10,276 bases of DNA from Rhodospirillales bacterium. Its GTDB lineage: Bacteria; Pseudomonadota; Alphaproteobacteria; Acetobacterales; Acetobacteraceae. Made by a program: the position numbers and the translations under genes. The notes under the pieces were generated by a model that did not search any database, was not told the DNA's origin, and saw only the letters and a program-made list of their open reading frames with translations. The stretch spans positions 1 through 10,276 of the forward strand of contig JANXSA010000679.1 in NCBI GenBank assembly GCA_025352915.1, in the 5' to 3' direction. The first letter of the stretch is position 1, and each line of letters opens with the position of its first letter. Shown here in pieces: positions 7,514 through 10,276 of the stretch.

Positions 7514-7864
7514 ATGATTCGGACCTTTTTGCTGCTGGCGCTGCTGGTGGCCGGAGGGTGGTTTGCGCCACAGGTGATGGAGGGTGTCGATGGCCCCTGC
7601 CCCGCTTTGGACCGGCGCACTGTTGTGGTGCTGGATGCTGAAATCGCCGGATTGCCGCCGGCGATGGCGGCTGATCCGCGGTTGGGACGGGCCCGCTCCA
7701 TGATGGCCGAGATGCTGGGGGCGACGCGGGGGACGATGGCGGAGGCGGCCATTCGGGAACGCTTCCCGCAGGTGCCGCCCGGCGTTGGCTGCGTGTTTGG
7801 CTGGTGGAAGCTGATGGTCGATCCGGATATCGGCGAGGTGTTGCGGACGCTGTTGACGCGATAG
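7514..7864 (+). CDS. Small exported or membrane-anchored two-cysteine protein (copy 1)
   Basis: I do not recognise the family of this 116-residue protein. It starts MIRTFLLLALLVAGGWFAP, a signal peptide or N-terminal anchor, so it should act in the periplasm. It has two cysteines, Cys29 in GPCPALD and Cys93 in PGVGCVFGWWKL, which could form a disulfide. The protein is clearly related to the 89-residue protein encoded at 7920-8189: both have R-T at the N-terminus, WFAP, Cys at position 29 followed by xAL, and a C-terminal GVGC-x3-(W/Y)W-(K/E)-L motif followed by DxD. This copy has about 25 extra residues in the middle. ATG 7514 follows the Nudix stop by one base with no strong ribosome site, so it is probably translated by coupling. 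Start and reading frame are supported by the paralogue. Confidence 0.75.
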   Translation: MIRTFLLLALLVAGGWFAPQVMEGVDGPCPALDRRTVVVLDAEIAGLPPAMAADPRLGRARSMMAEMLGATRGTMAEAAIRERFPQVPPGVGCVFGWWKLMVDPDIGEVLRTLLTR

Positions 7865-7868
7865 TTGG

Positions 7869-7915
7869 TTGTCGACGTCGGCATCCGGGGCGTAGCCTAG
7901 GTCGCCCCAGGAGGT
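7869..7915 (+). promoter_or_regulatory. Candidate promoter and strong ribosome site for copy 2
   Basis: AGGAGGT (7909-7915) is a near-perfect Shine-Dalgarno sequence 4 bases before ATG 7920 and fixes that start. Upstream, TTGTCG (7869-7874) and TAGCCT (7893-7898) are separated by 18 bases and could form a sigma70-type promoter. The ribosome site is convincing; the promoter is only suggestive. Confidence 0.5.
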
Positions 7916-7919
7916 TCCG

Positions 7920-8189
7920 ATGCGTCGCACCATCGTCACGCTGCTGCTGTTGGCCGTTGCCGTGTGGTTCGCGCCGCCGCAGATGGAAGATGTTCCGGGC
8001 CAGTGTCGGGCGCTGGAAAGCCTGGTGTTGCGGACGCAGCCGGCTGAGGGAGCGGCGGTGGCGCTGCGGGTGATGCAGTATGCGAAGGAGCGGCATGCGG
8101 GGCTGCCGACTGGGGTGGGGTGCGCGATGGTATATTGGGAATTGGTGTTCGACCGCGACCTGTCGCTGTTCCAGGCCGATCGGCGTTGA
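7920..8189 (+). CDS. Small exported or membrane-anchored two-cysteine protein (copy 2)
   Basis: This 89-residue protein is a diverged tandem paralogue of the one encoded at 7514-7864. It opens MRRTIVTLLLLAVAVWFAPP, a signal peptide or anchor, and carries Cys29 (GQCRAL) and Cys68 (TGVGCAM). The C-terminal YWELVFDRD corresponds to WWKLMVDPD in the first copy. The first 35 residues align without gaps, and the length difference lies between the two cysteines. The protein is probably periplasmic, with a possible intramolecular disulfide. Nothing in the sequence points to an enzyme active site. It starts 55 bases after copy 1 behind a strong AGGAGGT site, so it may be expressed more strongly or separately. 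The family is unknown to me. Confidence 0.75.
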   Translation: MRRTIVTLLLLAVAVWFAPPQMEDVPGQCRALESLVLRTQPAEGAAVALRVMQYAKERHAGLPTGVGCAMVYWELVFDRDLSLFQADRR

Positions 8190-8247
8190 GGAGTCGTTGC
8201 TCAGCAGCGTCGGGTGGAGGTAGGCTCGGTCAGGGCCGCAGAGCCCA

Positions 8248-8270
8248 TAGGCTAGGGGAACACGACCATG
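8248..8270 (+). promoter_or_regulatory. Ribosome site and possible -10 element for the LLM monooxygenase
   Basis: AGGGGAA (8254-8260) precedes ATG 8268 by 7 bases and supports that start. Just upstream, TAGGCT (8248-8253) resembles the TAGCCT element seen before the 7920 gene and could be a -10 box. No good -35 partner is visible, so the promoter part is weak. Confidence 0.35.
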
Positions 8271-9374
8271 GAATTCGGCTATTTCACAATGCCATCGCAT
8301 CCGCCCGAGCGGAGCCTGAAGGATGGGCATGACTGGGACTTGCAGACCTTTCGCTGGCTCGATGCGATGGGGTTTACGGAGATCTGGATCGGCGAGCATC
8401 ACACGGCACCGTGGGAGCCGCATCCGGCGCCCGATCTGCTGATCGCGCAGGCGTTGTTGCAGACCAAGCAGATTCGGATTGGACCCGGCGGCTTCCTGTT
8501 GCCGTATCATCATCCGGCGGAACTGGCCAACCGGGTGGCGATGTTGGATCACCTGTCCGGTGGACGGTTGAATTTCGGCATTGCGGCGTCCGGGCTGCCG
8601 AGCGACTGGGCGATGTTCAATGTCGACGGGATGAGCGGGGCCAATCGGGAGATGACCCGCGAGGCTTTGGCGATCATCCTCAAGCTGTGGTCCGAGCCGG
8701 CGCCGTGGGAATTCAAGGGCAAGTTCTGGACGGTGAACAAGCCGGAGATGATGTTCGGCTTCCTCAAGCCGCATATCGTGCCCTTGCAGCAGCCGCATCC
8801 GCCGATCGGGGTGGCGGGGCTGTCGAAGAATTCCGATACGCTGAAGATGGCGGGCGAGTTCGGCTATATCCCGATGAGCCTCAACCTCAATCCTGGCTAC
8901 GTGAAGAGCCATTGGGAGTCGGTCGAGGAAGGGGCGAAACGGTCGGGGCGGATTCCGAACCGGCGGGATTGGCGGCTGGTGCGGGAGATTTTTGTCGCGG
9001 ATACCGATGAAGAGGCGTGGAAGCTGGCGGTCGAGGGGCCGATGGGGCGGATGATGCGGGAGTATTTCCTGCCGCTGTTGTCGCAGTTCGGGTTCAAGGA
9101 TTTTTTGAAGCACCATCCGGATGTGCCGGATAGTGATGTCACGGTGGAGTATTGCGCGAAGCATAACTGGCTGATCGGCTCGCCGGAGACCGTCGCGCGG
9201 AAGATCGAGGCGGTTTACAACGATGTCGGCGGGTTTGGGCAGTTGCTGGTGTTCGGGTTCGACTATGTCGAGAATCCCCGCGCGTGGGAGAACTCGTTGC
9301 GGTTGATTGCCGATGAGGTGAAGCCGCGGACGGCGCATCTGGTGCCGAAGCCTTCGGTGATGGCGGCGCAGTAG
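8268..9374 (+). CDS. LLM-class (luciferase-like) flavin-dependent monooxygenase
   Basis: This 368-residue cytoplasmic oxidoreductase belongs to the bacterial luciferase-like superfamily, whose members use reduced FMN (or F420 in some lineages) and oxygen to oxidise a substrate in a TIM barrel. Family hallmarks include FGYFTMP at the first strand and GFTEIWIGEHHT (35-46), whose His pair matches the EHH of luciferase alpha and limonene monooxygenase-like enzymes. RIGPGGFLLPYHHP lies at about 70-83, and the signature LDHLSGGRLNFGIA at 93-106. The C-terminal block LIGSPETVARKIEAVY is followed by FGQLLVFGFDY. Length is usual (350-390). Many relatives are annotated as limonene 1,2-monooxygenase or alkanal monooxygenase, but the sequence does not define the substrate. 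No flavin reductase gene is adjacent, so reduced flavin must come from elsewhere. It ends before a strong hairpin and is convergent with the minus-strand gene. Confidence 0.92.
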   Translation: MEFGYFTMPSHPPERSLKDGHDWDLQTFRWLDAMGFTEIWIGEHHTAPWEPHPAPDLLIAQALLQTKQIRIGPGGFLLPYHHPAELANRVAMLDHLSGGRLNFGIAASGLPSDWAMFNVDGMSGANREMTREALAIILKLWSEPAPWEFKGKFWTVNKPEMMFGFLKPHIVPLQQPHPPIGVAGLSKNSDTLKMAGEFGYIPMSLNLNPGYVKSHWESVEEGAKRSGRIPNRRDWRLVREIFVADTDEEAWKLAVEGPMGRMMREYFLPLLSQFGFKDFLKHHPDVPDSDVTVEYCAKHNWLIGSPETVARKIEAVYNDVGGFGQLLVFGFDYVENPRAWENSLRLIADEVKPRTAHLVPKPSVMAAQ

Positions 9375-9387
9375 GCGGGACTGGGGC

Positions 9388-9429
9388 GGGGGGCTTCGGC
9401 TCCCCGGCCTTGGCCGGCGGTTATTGTTT
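9388..9429 (+). terminator. Hairpin terminator between convergent genes, UUCG loop
   Basis: GGGGGGC (9388-9394) pairs with GCTCCCC (9399-9405) around a TTCG loop: seven pairs including one G-U, closed by the very stable C(UUCG)G tetraloop. It is followed directly by CCGGCC-TT-GGCCGG (9404-9417), a second, mutually exclusive hairpin, and then a T-rich run, TTATTGTTT (9421-9429). It lies 13 bases after the monooxygenase stop and before the convergent gene's stop, so it may work in both directions. Confidence 0.7.
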
Positions 9430-9466
9430 CGATATCGTAATAAATAGATCGTGCGGCGGCGGCGCG

Positions 9467-10102
9467 CTAGATGGTGCGAAAAATGAAATTGAGGCCGGTT
9501 GGCAGGTGTACGCCGTCGATGGCGGGCTGGGAGGGTCTGGGCCGGAGTGTTGGGAGTGGCGGCGGGGGGATTTTGGCGGCGCGCGGTGGCTTGGGCGCGG
9601 GGGCATTTGGGGACTGAAAGACCGGAGGCGGGGTGACGCCGAGGAGGCGGCAGAGCGGGCGCAGGGGGCGGCCGACGGCGCGGGTCCAGTTCTGCGAGGC
9701 GGCGGCGAGGATGGCCTGGGTTTCTGGGTCGCGGAACAGGTGTTCGAGATGGGACATGTAGGCGGCGGCCCGGTAGCCGATGATGTGGACCAGCCAGGCA
9801 TGGCGGCGAGGGATGTAGGGCGCGGGCACGCCGTGGCGGCGGGTTGCACCGGGGTCGCGGACGGGATCGGGGCGCGCTTCGCCGAGGGGGCGGGCGAGCA
9901 GGGGGCGGGCGAGCAAGCGGGCGAAGCGGCGGCGCATACGGCTGATGCGGGTCCAGACTGGGAGGGCGAAGCGGCCGAGCAGGTGCTGGTGGGCGCCGAT
10001 GACGAGCAGGAGGCCGGCGAGGATCGCATCGATGCGGGCGGCCAGCGCCGCGGCCCTATGGGCCGGCGTCTCGGCCGGGGGGCGTGATGCGGGGTCGTTC
10101 AT
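9467..10102 (-). CDS. Unrecognised 211-residue protein with predicted LexA (SOS) control
   Basis: I cannot assign a known domain. From ATG 10102 the protein has a polar N-terminus, then one hydrophobic segment (about 27-50, including AILAGLLLVIG), which could be a membrane helix. An arginine-rich stretch follows (52-75, with RMRRRFARLLAR). A conserved-looking core at about 95-135 includes YIPRRHAWLVHIIGYRAAAY and HLEHLFRDPETQAIL, and a proline-rich tail runs from about residue 157. Minus-strand codons are strongly biased to C/G at the third position (GCC, CGC, CTC, ATC), supporting real coding and not the glycine-rich frame opposite. A TTG at 10138 is in frame, but it lies in the presumed -35 element, so ATG 10102 is preferred. 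A LexA-type operator overlaps the start, predicting induction by DNA damage. A 15-base tandem duplication adds an LLARP repeat. From memory, similar hypothetical proteins occur in Acetobacteraceae. A membrane-associated SOS effector is one speculation. Confidence 0.75.
   Translation of the reverse strand: MNDPASRPPAETPAHRAAALAARIDAILAGLLLVIGAHQHLLGRFALPVWTRISRMRRRFARLLARPLLARPLGEARPDPVRDPGATRRHGVPAPYIPRRHAWLVHIIGYRAAAYMSHLEHLFRDPETQAILAAASQNWTRAVGRPLRPLCRLLGVTPPPVFQSPNAPAPKPPRAAKIPPPPLPTLRPRPSQPAIDGVHLPTGLNFIFRTI
9886..9915. repeat. Two exact 15-base tandem copies inside the SOS-linked gene
   Basis: GGGGGCGGGCGAGCA occurs at 9886-9900 and again at 9901-9915, followed by a partial copy. On the minus strand it is in frame and yields LLARP twice within the arginine-rich region. 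Confidence 0.9.
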
Positions 10103-10111
10103 GTTATGTTC
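10097..10111 (-). promoter_or_regulatory. LexA operator (SOS box), alphaproteobacterial type
   Basis: On the minus strand the sequence reads GAACATAACATGAAC, that is GAAC-N7-GAAC; on the plus strand it is GTTC-N7-GTTC. This is the direct-repeat operator bound by LexA in Alphaproteobacteria, with both half-sites perfect and the N7 portion A/T-rich, as in known boxes. It overlaps the last two bases of the proposed -10 hexamer and contains the ATG start codon, an ideal position for repression. No second copy was seen elsewhere in the window. Confidence 0.75.
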
Positions 10112-10138
10112 TATACAGCGGGTGGCGGATGGGTGCAA
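10110..10138 (-). promoter_or_regulatory. Sigma70-like promoter of the SOS-linked gene
   Basis: On the minus strand TTGCAC (10138-10133) and TATAGA (10115-10110) are separated by exactly 17 bases. The -10 matches TATAAT at four positions and the -35 shares TTG. A start of transcription about 7 bases beyond the -10 would fall at or next to ATG 10102, so the mRNA may be leaderless. No Shine-Dalgarno sequence precedes the ATG, which fits. Confidence 0.55.
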
Positions 10139-10164
10139 GCGGGATTTTTGGCGGCATCGCGGTT

Positions 10165-10180
10165 GGGGCCGAAGAGCCCC
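10165..10180. other. Small GC hairpin upstream of the SOS-linked gene
   Basis: GGGGC (10165-10169) and GCCCC (10176-10180) can pair around a six-base loop. A competing GAGCC/GGCTC pairing (10174-10178 with 10186-10190) is possible. No T-run follows on the plus strand. It may belong to the terminator of a gene beyond the right edge that reads towards this one, or to an intergenic repeat. The stretch from 10139 to the window end contains no convincing gene. Confidence 0.3.
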
Positions 10181-10238
10181 CCTCCGGCTCCCCCCGCGAG
10201 CAGGGCTATTGCATGGGCCGGACGGCGTGGGTGTAGCA

Positions 10239-10276
10239 ACCCCTCACCCAACCCTCTCCCCCAAGGGGGGAGGGCT
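10239..10276. repeat. Palindromic pyrimidine/purine intergenic repeat, cut by the window edge
   Basis: A pyrimidine-rich run (10239-10262, including CCCTCACCCAACCCTC) meets its near-complement: CCCTCTCCCCC (10252-10262) can pair with GGGGGGAGGG (10265-10274) across AA. Sequences of this form (CCCTCACCC-AACCCTCTCCCC facing GGGGAGAGGG) are frequent dispersed intergenic repeats in many proteobacterial genomes. The right arm is incomplete here. Confidence 0.5.

Noticed and set aside
7509..9338. 609-residue minus-strand open frame opposite the small proteins and the LLM gene
   Set aside because: It is Arg/Pro/His-rich with no recognisable motif and is antisense to a clear monooxygenase.
9410..10087. 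225-residue plus-strand frame opposite the SOS-linked gene
   Set aside because: It is Gly/Ala/Glu-rich shadow sequence, begins inside the terminator hairpin, and lacks a ribosome site. The minus frame has far better codon bias and a promoter.
1..10276. tRNA, rRNA, CRISPR array, complete insertion sequence or riboswitch
   Set aside because: No cloverleaf, regularly spaced repeat, transposase motif or known aptamer consensus was seen on reading both strands. Small divergent ncRNAs cannot be excluded without a covariance-model search.

Overview
The window is high-GC bacterial DNA with densely packed genes, translational overlaps and strong G/C third-position bias. An alphaproteobacterium is most likely, probably from the Rhodospirillales/Acetobacteraceae. 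Support comes from a GTTC-N7-GTTC LexA-type operator near the right end, which is the alphaproteobacterial form of the SOS box, and from the look of several proteins. The lineage is an inference from motifs and recollection of families, not from a search.

Left part (1-2628): the last codons of an unidentified gene overlap recG, which encodes the ATP-dependent branched-DNA helicase. Convergent to recG lies what looks like a 5'-truncated gene for a small SMR/EamA-type membrane transporter. About 160 bases of non-coding sequence then lead into the next operon.

Centre (2629-7069): a compact four-gene cassette encodes a GldA-like ABC ATPase, a six-helix permease, a GldG-family auxiliary protein with a helix at each end and a coiled coil, and a membrane-anchored DUF4340 protein. 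Spacings are 13, 4 and 14 bases, so this is very probably one operon and one envelope complex. Related genes are named for gliding motility in Bacteroidetes; in proteobacteria the substrate is unknown. A Nudix hydrolase starts inside the last codon of the DUF4340 gene, and a small exported protein follows one base after the Nudix stop.

Right part (7514-9374): two small exported proteins form a diverged tandem paralogue pair with two conserved cysteines. A luciferase-like (LLM) flavin-dependent monooxygenase follows and ends at a strong hairpin with a UUCG loop.

Far right (9375-10276): a convergent minus-strand gene encodes an unrecognised 211-residue protein with one hydrophobic segment and a proline-rich tail. 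Its start region carries a sigma70-like promoter with a 17-base spacer, and a perfect alphaproteobacterial LexA operator overlaps both the -10 element and the start codon. This predicts an SOS-induced, possibly leaderless gene of unknown function and is the most interesting point in the window. Beyond it are hairpins and a pyrimidine-rich palindromic sequence that looks like a dispersed intergenic repeat. I saw no tRNA, rRNA, CRISPR array or complete insertion sequence.
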